Positions 1 to 8,927 of a stretch of 22,645 nt of DNA are shown piece by piece. A program made the position numbers and the translations under genes. The stretch comes from a virus. The stretch spans positions 1 through 22,645 of the IMG/VR virus record IMGVR_UViG_3300044996_000130; one strand, given 5' to 3'. Under the pieces are notes generated by a model. That model was not told where the DNA came from and ran no database searches. It was given only the letters and a program-made list of their open reading frames with translations. The first letter of the stretch is position 1; the number at the start of each line of letters is the position of its first letter.

Positions 1-3000
1 TTACTGTTCAACCGTGGTGCTTGGCTGTATAACGCACGGGCTAGCATGGTATACTGATTAATCGCCCGCTTGCCCAGGTTCGACGCGGCTTCCGTAAAGT
101 CCCCACCCATCATCAACGCTCTAAGGCCCAACGTCGCCGCGTTATCAGTGTCGTGTGCCTCCTGCATAATACCGAAGTCCACGCGCTGTTCCTTGCGTGC
201 TCTCTCCAACGCTGCCATTAACGTTGGATTACTCAGCGGCTTGTCCAACGCGATGTTCACCAGGTCGTGCATCGCCTGGCCCCACAGCTTATACCCAAGC
301 CCCAGCCTACCTGTGTCCTGGGTCAACTGTGGCATCAGCGTAATAATCGGGTGCGTAGCCGTTACCACCATCGACGACACGTTGAAGCCGAGATAATACG
401 AGAACAATATCCGCTTCATCAGCGACATCTCGCCCTCTGGTGGATTGATTACGTTAGCGAAATGTTCACGCGCCTTTTTCAATGCCTCGCTGTTCGCCCG
501 CAACTCCCGGTCATGCAGCGCCACAGCGAACTCCCCGGTCACCTGGCGTTTCGCCAGAGTAGTCGCAACCGCGTGCACATGCCACAGAAAGTCCCGTGCC
601 AGGTTAATCGTCTCTCTACCTACACGTGACTTCTTCTCCGACATGAACCCTTCCGTCCCCTTCGACGTTATATCATTAAGCGTCGCTTCCATTGGGACAT
701 ACGCAAACACCTTATCCAAGTCCGCCTGCGACAGGCCGGAGCCAAGCAACTTATGCTGCATCGCTGCGGTCTCAATCTCCTGTAACGTCCGCACGAAGTC
801 AGGGTGCAGGGCCAATCGCTCATCACCCCTTAACGTCTTATCCCAAAAGTTGAACTTATCTCTCGCTACGCCCGACTTCGCCGACATTTTGTCTGCCCAC
901 TCGCTCGCCTCTTGCTTGGTGTCAAACGCCGCCAAGCCGGATTCCTCCCACGTGCCCTTCTTCTTCGGGTCGACATACGCCACATAATACCGGCCCCGTC
1001 GTTGCTCGGACACCCACCAGTCATTCCCTGCGTTGCGTTTCTCAAACTCACGTATTGGCTTGTGCTGTGCGAGCAACGCATCCGCCGCGGCTTGTATGCC
1101 CGGCACACCACTCATGCGTAATGCCATCACTTGCGCTGCGCCAGCCGCCGCAGTCGTCGGGTCATCTGACAATGCCGCCCACGTCGCATCGTTTAACTGC
1201 CGTGCCACCGACTTTGCATCCTCTACCAACATCGCCGGGTTGGCCGTGAGCAACTTCTGCGCTACGGGATGCTGTGCCGACTCTTTCAGCGACCTCACAA
1301 TCATCGGGAACATGTCCTTCACCACTGCCCGCATGTTGTGCCGGAAGTTAATCGCCTGTGCGTGTGCCTCCGGCGACGTAATTCCTTGTGCTGTAAGTGC
1401 TCGACGCCACTCATCATCGCTATACGCCCGCCGTGCCGTCTGCTCCCGCAACACCACTGAGTTGAATGCTTCCGTCAGCTCAGGATGCGTTAACACATAC
1501 TTCAACCCTGAGCCATCGACATTCAGCACATCCCGCTTGAGTAAACGTGTCGACACTAACATTGGCTTAAGTATCCTATCCGCGAAGTCGTTTGCCAGTG
1601 GCCGGAACGACCTCACCACCTCGAACGGCGCACGTAAGATCGGATACAACTGCCCCAGCTGTGCGGAAGCCATGAACTTCTTAAACAGCCACGGGATTTG
1701 TATACCATAATCCGCCTCAGTCTTTGGGTCATCCTTCAACCCAAGCCACGTAGCCGCGTGCTCAATAGCGGACTTGATGCCAGGTAAGCTAGACGGCGAT
1801 GGTGACGGCGATGGTGCTCCCGGCACACCACGGTTTTTCAAGATCAACTTATAAATATCGCTTAGGGCATTCACCATCGGCCCCGTTGCATGTGCCCTGG
1901 CCGCAAGATACGCCGCAGGATCGCTTGCTTGCAACGTCACCATCTGTTTATACGCTGCGTCGATAACATCACGGCTTGCAAGCACATCCTTGATGTTCTT
2001 CCGTATCTCGCTCGCACGTTGCACAAACACGCCATCCTGCGCCAACTCTGGCCGGGTAGCCGCTATCCGTTCCGCTAAAATATCCGCCGTATCCAGCAAG
2101 GCTACATACAACCCTTGTAGGAAATCTTGTGTATGTTGATCCGCGAATGTGTAAATATCCTTAATATACACCCTTGACGGACTCGCCAGCCCAAGTGAAG
2201 CCATGCCAACTATGTCCGACATGAACTCATTCGGGTCTTGCTTTCCTACGTCAACACGGTGCTGAATCAAACGCTGTAACCTTGGGTCAGCGTTTCTAAC
2301 CGCATTTGGAAATATGGAGTTAAACCACAACTTTAACAAAGCACCACGTTGCTCTGGCTCCATTGCAGCTGCGTGGGCATTCGCACGCCTTGCCGCAAGT
2401 ACGAACTTTATGCTACTTGTCGCTATGTCATCCGCTTTCCGCGTAACCGCGTGCCACAACTCGTGACCGAGGGTGTGCACCAACTTAGCTGCCCAATGCG
2501 TCCGCGCGTAGTGTAACTGGTTCATACCAACAATGGCTCGTGTTGTACCTCCGACTTCGCGACTGTACAACTCGCCAGCTATGTCGGACTGAAGCAACGT
2601 CATTATTTTCGTGTTGCTTATATCCTTAAAGGCAAACGTGACTTTAGCCGCCACGTCTGCATAGAACCCTGCTGTGGCTTCATCCGACCCATACTTCAAG
2701 AACGTTTCACGGAACCACTCACGCGCACCGATGGCCAGCTCAAGGTTCGACACCGGCGCCTCTTTTAGGTTTGTTAGGTAATCATACGCAAACTGGACTC
2801 CTGCGTCTAGCTGCTGTTGCGTTGGCGCACCTGGGGTTGCGTTACCTGTAATCACATCCCAACCACGTGGCGCCGTGCTTGCCTCTGGTCCTGGCTCACG
2901 CACCGGCAACTCCGCATTCGGGTTCTTCTTGTTCAACCAATCCTCAAACATCGCGTTCATGCGTTCGGTAAGAGCCTCGATATACCGATTGCGAACGTTC

Positions 3001-6000
3001 TTCCAGTTGTTGTCGGCCTTCGTCTGTATCTGCTCTGGTGTATCGCCAGGCTTACCGGTCTCGATGCCCAGGCGCTGCAACGCTGCGAGCTTATTCTCCG
3101 GCTCGGTCACAGTCAAACCATCCCGAGTATACCGCAGTATCAACTCGCCAGACTTCATCAGCGACAGAAGCCCGTTGAACACCCCTTGTTGCTTCGCCAA
3201 GTCTTCTTTCGGCGTGACCTTGGCCTTACGTGCATACTCCTCAGCAGGAATCTTGTGTGGCGCCCACGTGCTTTCCACGTCTGCCTTAAGCGTCTTCCGC
3301 AACTCCCGGCCACCAAACGCGTTCCACTGTTCCAGCGTTAGCTCGCTGTTAAAGTTCTCCAAGAACCAATTCCGGGCCGCGTCGACCTTTGCGGCCTGTG
3401 CCGGGTCAGGGCTGACAAAGTCAGCGAGGCTATTCAAGTTAAGCTCATTCGGCATGTTCTCCAGCTCACCGCCGAACAGCTCCGTCTCATGCTTCGCCGC
3501 CAGGTCCGCTAGGTACACAGTCCGTGCCACCAACTGCCAGAATTCATTCGGTGCCTCCTCGACCCTCTGTTTGATATACCGCATTGCCGCCGCACGTTCG
3601 ATAGATGGCCCAGTCTCACCCTCTTTCCTACTAGCGACCAGGTAGTCGTGCAAGGCATTCTGCCACCGTTCCGGCTTCTCCAGCTCCGCGGCACGCTGAA
3701 GGAGGCTGAAGTACATATCGTCGTCAATCAGCCCCACATCAGCCTTAGCGCCACGATACCTCACCTCGCCAGCGAGCACCTCGCCGAGTCCCGCCATCAC
3801 TGCAGGGCCATGCGGTTGTGCCTCTAGCGCACGCAACTTCTCCATCGTGGCTACCTTGTCCGCCTCGCTAACTTTAGGCAGTTTCAACTGCTGTTCGGCG
3901 AGGACGTTCAACCCTTCAATGGCCTTTGTAAGCTGTGCCAGCCGATACATCGCCGCACGATACACCCGGTCCATCGCTTCTGCCGCCGGTAGCACATTCA
4001 TCAACTCCTCAAGGTGCTTGAACGGCGAATACTCATCCGAGAGAAGCTTGGTGTACAACGGATGCCGTCCCACCGGCATATCCTTGGCTTTCTTCTTTAA
4101 CGGATCATACCTCCGCTCGAAGACTGTTAACGCCTTGTCTAACGCCTTGATCAGCACGTCAGTCATCTCAGTGACCTTGTTCAAACGCACCGTAATAGGC
4201 AACTCAGCCACTGGGCCGGTTTGCTCCAGCGTCAACAACTCCGCATCAATATACGGTCGCACCTGTTGTAGCATTAGCTCCGCACCACCGACCGGCGCCG
4301 TGAGTGCATTCGCAGACTCCTCACGCCACTTGGGCGTCATTGCCGTCCGTAGCTCAGCCTCCGTGTGAATCTGCTCACCTGCCGGCTTACCCTGATTATA
4401 CTGCGCCAGTATCCTCGTGACCTCCTTGTTATACGCTTCCCACTGTTTCCCGCTGGCTAGTTCCCGCTTACCTTGCAACTCAATCGCACGCTGGTGCAGT
4501 GCCTCTGGTGTTAACACCGGCTTCTCAAAGGTCGGCCACCGCATCTCGTCCTCGTTCGCAACACGAAATTTCTTTGTTGCCGTGTCAAGCACCATGTTCG
4601 TCGGGGATTCGCCAACGTACACCTGCGAGAATTGCGGGGTAACAGGCTTGATATGTACAGAATGCAGGTCATCAAGCAAGTACATCCCCACCCCAAACAC
4701 GGGGTGGTCTATCACTTGCAACTTGTTCCCAGTAGCCGCAGCTGCGCGCTGTCGCAACGTGTCCGCCGTTATCTTCGGCTTTACAAACCCAGGTGTTTTC
4801 GCCTCGACTTCAGTAGCTGGCCCGAATCTCCCGTATTGATGTCTAAGCACTATATTCGTAGGCTCACCACCAACATATACCTGCGATAAAGTCGGGTTGA
4901 TCTTGCGTGTGGTCGTTGCTTTTACATCCTTACGCAGAAACATCCCAAAGCCGAACACCTTGTGCCTCGGCTGTACAACCTGTTCGCCAGCTACCTTTGC
5001 CGCACGTTGGTGTAACAGCTCAAGTGTCACCTTCGGCGGCGTATAGCCAGCAACTGCGGCGTCTGCGGCGGTCGCTTCACGGTACTGTTGTGTCACCGTA
5101 TCACGCACCAAGTTCGTTGGCTCTTGGCCAACGTACACCTGGGAGAAGTTCGGGTCGACCTTAATCTTCCGTAGGTCTTCTAAGCTATACTGCCCAGCTC
5201 CAAAAATCGGGTGGTCGGTGGTTATTGGCTTCTCACCGACAGCCGCGGTAGCTGCTGCGGCACTCTTGCGCGTCTTCTTGTCAAGAGCTTCCAGCCTCGC
5301 TGCCAGGTTCTTCAATGGCGTGCCGACATTATGCACTACCCAGGCATACGCGGCTTCCATAACGTTGGGCTGTTTCTCGACAACCGGAAATATGTCATCG
5401 GCCTTGAGTTTGCGCTCCATCTCAATGTCTGCCAACACCTTCCGCATTGCCTCCGGCACGGGCTTCTTCGCTACCGGCTCCGGTGCAGGCACAGGAGTCG
5501 CCGCCACAGCTGCCTTTACCCTCGCAATCCACTCAGCCAGATTCGCTGATGGCCGTGGGAATGTCTCCACGCTCCCGCCTGGCGCGTTGACCACGTCATG
5601 TCCTGCGATACGTGTCGTATAACCCGGACCGTATAGCGCATCACCGACAGCTGCTGACGGCTCCAGACTCCCTTCTGGCGGGTTGGTAGACGCCATCACG
5701 CCAGCCGGTTGGACACTCTCCACCTTCCCACTAAACATATTCAACGCAGCGTTGATCAGGTCCAAATCGCTGAACGGTATCTTTCCCACGACCTTCACCG
5801 TCCCGTCAGGCTGTCGCTCCAGAACCTTCTGTATCACCAACTCTTCCACCGTCGCCGTATCGAGCTTTGAGGCATCCAACGGCTCTTTAGCTCGCGACAG
5901 CGCCACGAGTGTCGCTGACTGTGCCTTCATCTTACCCAGTTCCGCTGTCAGCGTCGCCGCCTTGGCCTTGCCGGTTGCGATAATATCCTCAACCGTAGCC

Positions 6001-6983
6001 TCGACATCCACAATCTGCACCTTGTCTTGTGGTTTATTCACCACCGGCACACCCGGCGCAGCAGGCACCTTCGCTGGCTGGCTCTGAGAGACAAAGTTCC
6101 TTATTTCCTCCATTGCCTCACTGATGTCCCGCATCGCACGTGCCTCTACGTCCGACCGCGGCTGTAACCGCTTGCCCTGTGCATCCACGATCTTCGGTCC
6201 CCTCACAATACCAGGCAAATGCAACATGCTAAACGCCACCTGTGGCGCAATCAACTCCGCGAGATGCTGGTTGTTCATCTCATACGGTGCACCAGTCGTC
6301 AACAGTGACGTAGCCTCCTGTGCGAGGAACTGATTCGCAATGACACCCACGGCCTCACCACCCGCGCCAGCCAAACGCTCCAACTGGCCACCGAGTGGCA
6401 CCACAAAAGGCTTAGCGTGTGGCACTGTCCGCCCGACTAACTGTTCGCCAGCTTTGCCGACCACGTCCAACGGCTTGTAGAGCTGTTGTATGCCCTTTGC
6501 AACAAGGCCACGCCCACCACGAGCAAATGCTGGGAATGCCGCACCGGCAACGCCTGACACCACACCCGCCGTAGGGCTTCCACTCTCTCCATATGCGTGC
6601 AGTGCCATGTCTCCCGCTGCCAGTCCAATGCCCACTGGCCCAAGTCCCATCAACGCCATCTCTGGCAACATGCGTGGTAGGCCTTCACCAACCCCACGGC
6701 CAATTTCCTCACCCATCGGGCCACCGATCTTCTCGCCAAGCCAGCCAAACGCCCGCCCAGCAGGCTCTTTCAGTGGCGCCAATTGCTTCTCTATCCACCA
6801 GTCAAGCTGGCGCAGCTTGTTATCCGTCAACCCCTGTGAGAATGCCTGTGTACCCAACTGCTTATTCGCCCACTGTGAGAACTGTGGCAGCGACTGCTGT
6901 GCGAAAAACGGCACTTTCTCGCTGAGGTCTTTGTGTAAATCCGATACCGTGCCGTATGGTAGGATTTCAGTCAAATCAGGCAT
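1..6983 (-). CDS. Giant polyvalent-type virion protein, 3' end beyond the window
   Basis: One frame starts at ATG 6983 and is uninterrupted to the left edge: 2327 codons, no stop. An 18-nt gap without Shine-Dalgarno precedes it. Order: residues 103-150 hydrophobic, Gly/Ala-rich (LMGLGPVGIGLAAG), possibly membrane-active; 591-845 three ~84-residue tandem repeats; 850-1450 mostly helical; HELWH at 1507-1511 with candidate third ligand E1586 in NEFMSD (metalloprotease-like); PSPSPS linker at 1724-1731; then WWVSEQRRGRYYVAYVD from 1989 and YLGFNVSS at 2197-2204, phrases I associate with large last-position proteins of podoviruses. Location matches T7 gp16, N4-type giant virion proteins and the multidomain 'polyvalent proteins' thought to be ejected with phage DNA. 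No lytic transglycosylase or RNA polymerase motif was recognised. Confidence 0.8.
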   Translation of the reverse strand, partial: MPDLTEILPYGTVSDLHKDLSEKVPFFAQQSLPQFSQWANKQLGTQAFSQGLTDNKLRQLDWWIEKQLAPLKEPAGRAFGWLGEKIGGPMGEEIGRGVGEGLPRMLPEMALMGLGPVGIGLAAGDMALHAYGESGSPTAGVVSGVAGAAFPAFARGGRGLVAKGIQQLYKPLDVVGKAGEQLVGRTVPHAKPFVVPLGGQLERLAGAGGEAVGVIANQFLAQEATSLLTTGAPYEMNNQHLAELIAPQVAFSMLHLPGIVRGPKIVDAQGKRLQPRSDVEARAMRDISEAMEEIRNFVSQSQPAKVPAAPGVPVVNKPQDKVQIVDVEATVEDIIATGKAKAATLTAELGKMKAQSATLVALSRAKEPLDASKLDTATVEELVIQKVLERQPDGTVKVVGKIPFSDLDLINAALNMFSGKVESVQPAGVMASTNPPEGSLEPSAAVGDALYGPGYTTRIAGHDVVNAPGGSVETFPRPSANLAEWIARVKAAVAATPVPAPEPVAKKPVPEAMRKVLADIEMERKLKADDIFPVVEKQPNVMEAAYAWVVHNVGTPLKNLAARLEALDKKTRKSAAAATAAVGEKPITTDHPIFGAGQYSLEDLRKIKVDPNFSQVYVGQEPTNLVRDTVTQQYREATAADAAVAGYTPPKVTLELLHQRAAKVAGEQVVQPRHKVFGFGMFLRKDVKATTTRKINPTLSQVYVGGEPTNIVLRHQYGRFGPATEVEAKTPGFVKPKITADTLRQRAAAATGNKLQVIDHPVFGVGMYLLDDLHSVHIKPVTPQFSQVYVGESPTNMVLDTATKKFRVANEDEMRWPTFEKPVLTPEALHQRAIELQGKRELASGKQWEAYNKEVTRILAQYNQGKPAGEQIHTEAELRTAMTPKWREESANALTAPVGGAELMLQQVRPYIDAELLTLEQTGPVAELPITVRLNKVTEMTDVLIKALDKALTVFERRYDPLKKKAKDMPVGRHPLYTKLLSDEYSPFKHLEELMNVLPAAEAMDRVYRAAMYRLAQLTKAIEGLNVLAEQQLKLPKVSEADKVATMEKLRALEAQPHGPAVMAGLGEVLAGEVRYRGAKADVGLIDDDMYFSLLQRAAELEKPERWQNALHDYLVASRKEGETGPSIERAAAMRYIKQRVEEAPNEFWQLVARTVYLADLAAKHETELFGGELENMPNELNLNSLADFVSPDPAQAAKVDAARNWFLENFNSELTLEQWNAFGGRELRKTLKADVESTWAPHKIPAEEYARKAKVTPKEDLAKQQGVFNGLLSLMKSGELILRYTRDGLTVTEPENKLAALQRLGIETGKPGDTPEQIQTKADNNWKNVRNRYIEALTERMNAMFEDWLNKKNPNAELPVREPGPEASTAPRGWDVITGNATPGAPTQQQLDAGVQFAYDYLTNLKEAPVSNLELAIGAREWFRETFLKYGSDEATAGFYADVAAKVTFAFKDISNTKIMTLLQSDIAGELYSREVGGTTRAIVGMNQLHYARTHWAAKLVHTLGHELWHAVTRKADDIATSSIKFVLAARRANAHAAAMEPEQRGALLKLWFNSIFPNAVRNADPRLQRLIQHRVDVGKQDPNEFMSDIVGMASLGLASPSRVYIKDIYTFADQHTQDFLQGLYVALLDTADILAERIAATRPELAQDGVFVQRASEIRKNIKDVLASRDVIDAAYKQMVTLQASDPAAYLAARAHATGPMVNALSDIYKLILKNRGVPGAPSPSPSPSSLPGIKSAIEHAATWLGLKDDPKTEADYGIQIPWLFKKFMASAQLGQLYPILRAPFEVVRSFRPLANDFADRILKPMLVSTRLLKRDVLNVDGSGLKYVLTHPELTEAFNSVVLREQTARRAYSDDEWRRALTAQGITSPEAHAQAINFRHNMRAVVKDMFPMIVRSLKESAQHPVAQKLLTANPAMLVEDAKSVARQLNDATWAALSDDPTTAAAGAAQVMALRMSGVPGIQAAADALLAQHKPIREFEKRNAGNDWWVSEQRRGRYYVAYVDPKKKGTWEESGLAAFDTKQEASEWADKMSAKSGVARDKFNFWDKTLRGDERLALHPDFVRTLQEIETAAMQHKLLGSGLSQADLDKVFAYVPMEATLNDITSKGTEGFMSEKKSRVGRETINLARDFLWHVHAVATTLAKRQVTGEFAVALHDRELRANSEALKKAREHFANVINPPEGEMSLMKRILFSYYLGFNVSSMVVTATHPIITLMPQLTQDTGRLGLGYKLWGQAMHDLVNIALDKPLSNPTLMAALERARKEQRVDFGIMQEAHDTDNAATLGLRALMMGGDFTEAASNLGKRAINQYTMLARALYSQAPRLNS
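1792..1815 (-). repeat. 12-bp perfect tandem duplication encoding PSPSPS linker
   Basis: On the plus strand gacggcgatggt occurs twice in direct succession. On the coding strand this gives the Ser-Pro repeat at residues 1724-1731 of the giant protein, a likely flexible linker between the metalloprotease-like part and the C-terminal part. Confidence 0.85.
2451..2465 (-). other. HExxH zinc-protease-like site in giant protein
   Basis: Coding-strand CAC GAG TTG TGG CAC reads HELWH (residues 1507-1511), within the local context LVHTLGHELWHAVTRKADD. The preceding residues are hydrophobic, as expected for a zincin active-site helix, and a Glu in NEFMSD follows 75 residues later. Confidence 0.6.
4449..4706 (-). 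repeat. Giant-protein tandem repeat 3 (residues 760 to about 845)
   Basis: Unit begins HPVFGVGMYLLDDL, contains FSQVYVGESPTNMV and ends with LTPEALHQRAIELQG. The end is approximate, because the fourth unit is not recognisable. Confidence 0.78.
4707..4964 (-). repeat. Giant-protein tandem repeat 2 (residues 674-759)
   Basis: Unit begins HKVFGFGMFLRKDV, contains LSQVYVGGEPTNIV and ends with ITADTLRQRAAAATG. It is 86 residues long. Confidence 0.8.
4965..5213 (-). repeat. Giant-protein tandem repeat 1 (residues 591-673)
   Basis: Unit begins HPIFGAGQYSLEDL, contains FSQVYVGQEPTNLV and ends with a helical VTLELLHQRAAKVAG. It is 83 residues long and abuts repeat 2. Confidence 0.8.
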
Positions 6984-7001
6984 AGGCTTGGTGGAGTTCT
7001 G

Positions 7002-7403
7002 TTAAAGAACCGGACCGCTCTGCGTTTTCAGTTGGCGAAGGAGAAGCTCTAACTGCGGCGGAAAGCCTGTACCGCTGTGGACGTCATCAAGTTGGTTAAG
7101 TCCAATGCCCTTTACGCCTTGGTATGAGCTTAGCTGCGGTGACAGCCCACCGGCAATCGCGCTGGTAACGCCCTCCATTGCTCTGTTCTTGATCAAGTCA
7201 AGTATCCCGACCTTTTGCTGCGGCTGCGTGCCACTCTGGCCTATATTCGCCTGTCGGAGTGGCCCACTGGTCGCTGCTGCTGAGCCGGCCTGTGCGGCGG
7301 ACATCCCAGTGCCACCACTTGTCTTACCAAATACTGACTTTGCTGCTTGTCCGACAGAGCTTTCGGCAAACCCCTGACTCGCGGCTGACATTAACTGTTG
7401 CAT
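7002..7403 (-). CDS. Small virion-associated protein with GILDLIK motif
   Basis: This 133 aa protein starts at ATG 7403, one base after the previous stop (TAATATG). It begins MQQLMSAASQGFAESSVGQA, has a Gly/Ser/Ala-rich stretch, and carries TQPQQKVGILDLIKNRAM with GILDLIK at 66-72. A Gly/Ser/Leu region follows and the protein ends in a helix ELLLRQLKTQSGPVL. The motif and its preceding TQP are shared with the 77 aa neighbour, so the two are probably related in part. Position between the 428 aa protein and the giant protein suggests it is part of, or an adaptor to, the ejected protein set. No known family is recognised. Confidence 0.62.
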   Translation of the reverse strand: MQQLMSAASQGFAESSVGQAAKSVFGKTSGGTGMSAAQAGSAAATSGPLRQANIGQSGTQPQQKVGILDLIKNRAMEGVTSAIAGGLSPQLSSYQGVKGIGLNQLDDVHSGTGFPPQLELLLRQLKTQSGPVL

Positions 7404-7404
7404 A

Positions 7405-7638
7405 TTAGCTTTGTTTGATTAGGTCGAGTATACCAGCCTTTGGCTGTGTGCTTGCGGCGTCAAGGCCACTATGGCCAAGGAAGCCACCGATTGCCTCACG
7501 TGGGTCTTGTTGTGGCATGAAGTTACTCTTGCCGACTGGACCTTGCCCAGGCATACCGGGAATGTGCGTCGGCTTGTTCGCCGCGTCCATTGCCGACGAG
7601 ATCATTTCGGATATGACGACACCTGCTAGTGCTTGCAT
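7405..7638 (-). CDS. Small virion-associated protein with GILDLIK tail
   Basis: This 77 aa protein starts at ATG 7638, one base after the upstream TAA (TAACATG). A GTG at 7665 would also be in frame but overlaps the previous gene by 26 nt and seems less likely. The product begins with a short hydrophobic-amphipathic helix (MQALAGVVISEMISSAMDAA), continues with Gly/Pro-rich linker sequence and ends in TQPKAGILDLIKQS. The motif GILDLIK at residues 69-75 recurs in the next protein. No function is recognised. Placement within the ejection gene block suggests a minor internal protein. Confidence 0.62.
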   Translation of the reverse strand: MQALAGVVISEMISSAMDAANKPTHIPGMPGQGPVGKSNFMPQQDPREAIGGFLGHSGLDAASTQPKAGILDLIKQS

Positions 7639-7639
7639 G

Positions 7640-8926
7640 TTAACGAACTGTTGGGTTGAATCCACGCCACCACTCTGGCCGTAAGCGTTTCCGACGCTCT
7701 TTCTCCAGGATGTCCAAGTCCTCTGGCCCGTAGATCGGACGTAGGTCCATGCCTTTGTATTGGTTCGACAACGTCAACGCGTCGATCACGTTGGTAGGCT
7801 GTGATGCAAGTGGTGGTGGCACCTGTGGTATCGTAGCCTGTGGTGGCGCCTCACGAGCCGGCTTACGTGGCCGCTGCGATGGTGCCGATGATGGCTGCCA
7901 CGGCGCAGGCGCCACTGGATTGCGCGGTGGTGGTGGCGTCTGTGTGCTGAAAGCATTAGACAGTATCGGCTTGAGCAGCTGTTGCACAATCGAACTGCTA
8001 AACTGTCCCATCGGAGAAACCGCTGGTGGCGCCGAAATGCCGGACACAGTCGGTGGCTGTGGCCGCTCACTCTCAAGGCTGTAGTTCCGTGGAGCACCTT
8101 GTGGGGCACCACCCGGCGGTGCAACTCCCGGCGCACCACCTGGGCCACCTGCGCCACCGTGTCCGAAATACCTACCAACCGCATCGTTGAACGCCTTAAG
8201 CGCCTCTGGTGACGTCTCGTTCATCTCACCTGGCCCCTGACCCGGTGCGGCCTGTCCGCTCATGAGCGTCTGTACCGCCCTAGCAAGCATAGTTTGTGTG
8301 GCCTTATACGCAGGCGACATCATATCACTACCCATCGGTATCATTGCCCCAGCGACTTTCGCCAGCGTGTCAAACTGCTGGAGCCGTGTTGCTTCCTCGA
8401 TGTGCTGCTGTTGCGCCTTGCCAGTCGCTGTGTCCTGAGTTATCTGCTTAATACGTGGCTGTCGTGTCTCACGTTCCGTGGTAGCTTTCTCCGTCGTTTC
8501 CCCAGTCTGTGCTTCGATCAGCCCGGACTCTTTGTTGAGCTTATTAACCTGACCTGGCGTCAACTCACTTAGATTGCGTGCCTGTGCTATATTCAAGCCC
8601 GCGGCTGCCAGCCGTGACAGAAACTCCCCTTGTTTCTCTATAGGCATAAACTCCATCGCCAGGCGCATTGTGTCCGACTGTGCGCCCAACAGTGCCTTAT
8701 GGCTCTCGATAAGTGCATTAGTCGCATTTGCCTGTGCCTGACTTTGCGCCCCGGCACCACGTGCCTGTGCGCCACGGGCTTCACTTTCTGCCACCTCTGC
8801 ACTCAACAACTGCCCAAAGCGTGACTTCGGCGCCACAATGCCCAACACGTCTCTCAACGACACCGGGATATGAACCCCGTACTGTCCCATTTGTAACCCA
8901 CTCGGCCAACCACCATCCATAGCCAT
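7640..8926 (-). CDS. Internal virion protein, coiled-coil plus Pro/Gly-rich
   Basis: This 428 aa protein starts at ATG 8926, one base after the previous stop (TAATATG). Residues about 40-190 are Ala/Gln/Glu-rich and probably helical coiled coil (ARGAQARGAGAQSQAQANAT; NALIESHKALLGAQSDTMR). Residues about 250-375 are Pro/Gly-rich and disordered (GGAGGPGGAPGVAPPGG; PQATIPQVPPPLASQPT), and a charged C-terminus includes EDLDILEKERRKRLRPEWW. Position and composition fit an internal or ejection protein, comparable in location to T7 gp15, but no family motif is recognised. The stop at 7640-7642 is followed after one base by the next ATG (TAACATG). Confidence 0.65.
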   Translation of the reverse strand: MAMDGGWPSGLQMGQYGVHIPVSLRDVLGIVAPKSRFGQLLSAEVAESEARGAQARGAGAQSQAQANATNALIESHKALLGAQSDTMRLAMEFMPIEKQGEFLSRLAAAGLNIAQARNLSELTPGQVNKLNKESGLIEAQTGETTEKATTERETRQPRIKQITQDTATGKAQQQHIEEATRLQQFDTLAKVAGAMIPMGSDMMSPAYKATQTMLARAVQTLMSGQAAPGQGPGEMNETSPEALKAFNDAVGRYFGHGGAGGPGGAPGVAPPGGAPQGAPRNYSLESERPQPPTVSGISAPPAVSPMGQFSSSIVQQLLKPILSNAFSTQTPPPPRNPVAPAPWQPSSAPSQRPRKPAREAPPQATIPQVPPPLASQPTNVIDALTLSNQYKGMDLRPIYGPEDLDILEKERRKRLRPEWWRGFNPTVR

Positions 8927-8927
8927 A

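Noticed and set aside
2875-3645. 256-codon plus-strand open frame
   Set aside because: Antisense shadow of the giant minus-strand gene, Ser/Ala/Cys-rich without recognisable domains. Similar plus-strand frames recur all along 1-6983.
7639-7665. GTG start at 7665 for the 77 aa gene
   Set aside because: It would overlap the previous gene by 26 nt, while ATG 7638 makes a one-base stop-start junction like its neighbours.
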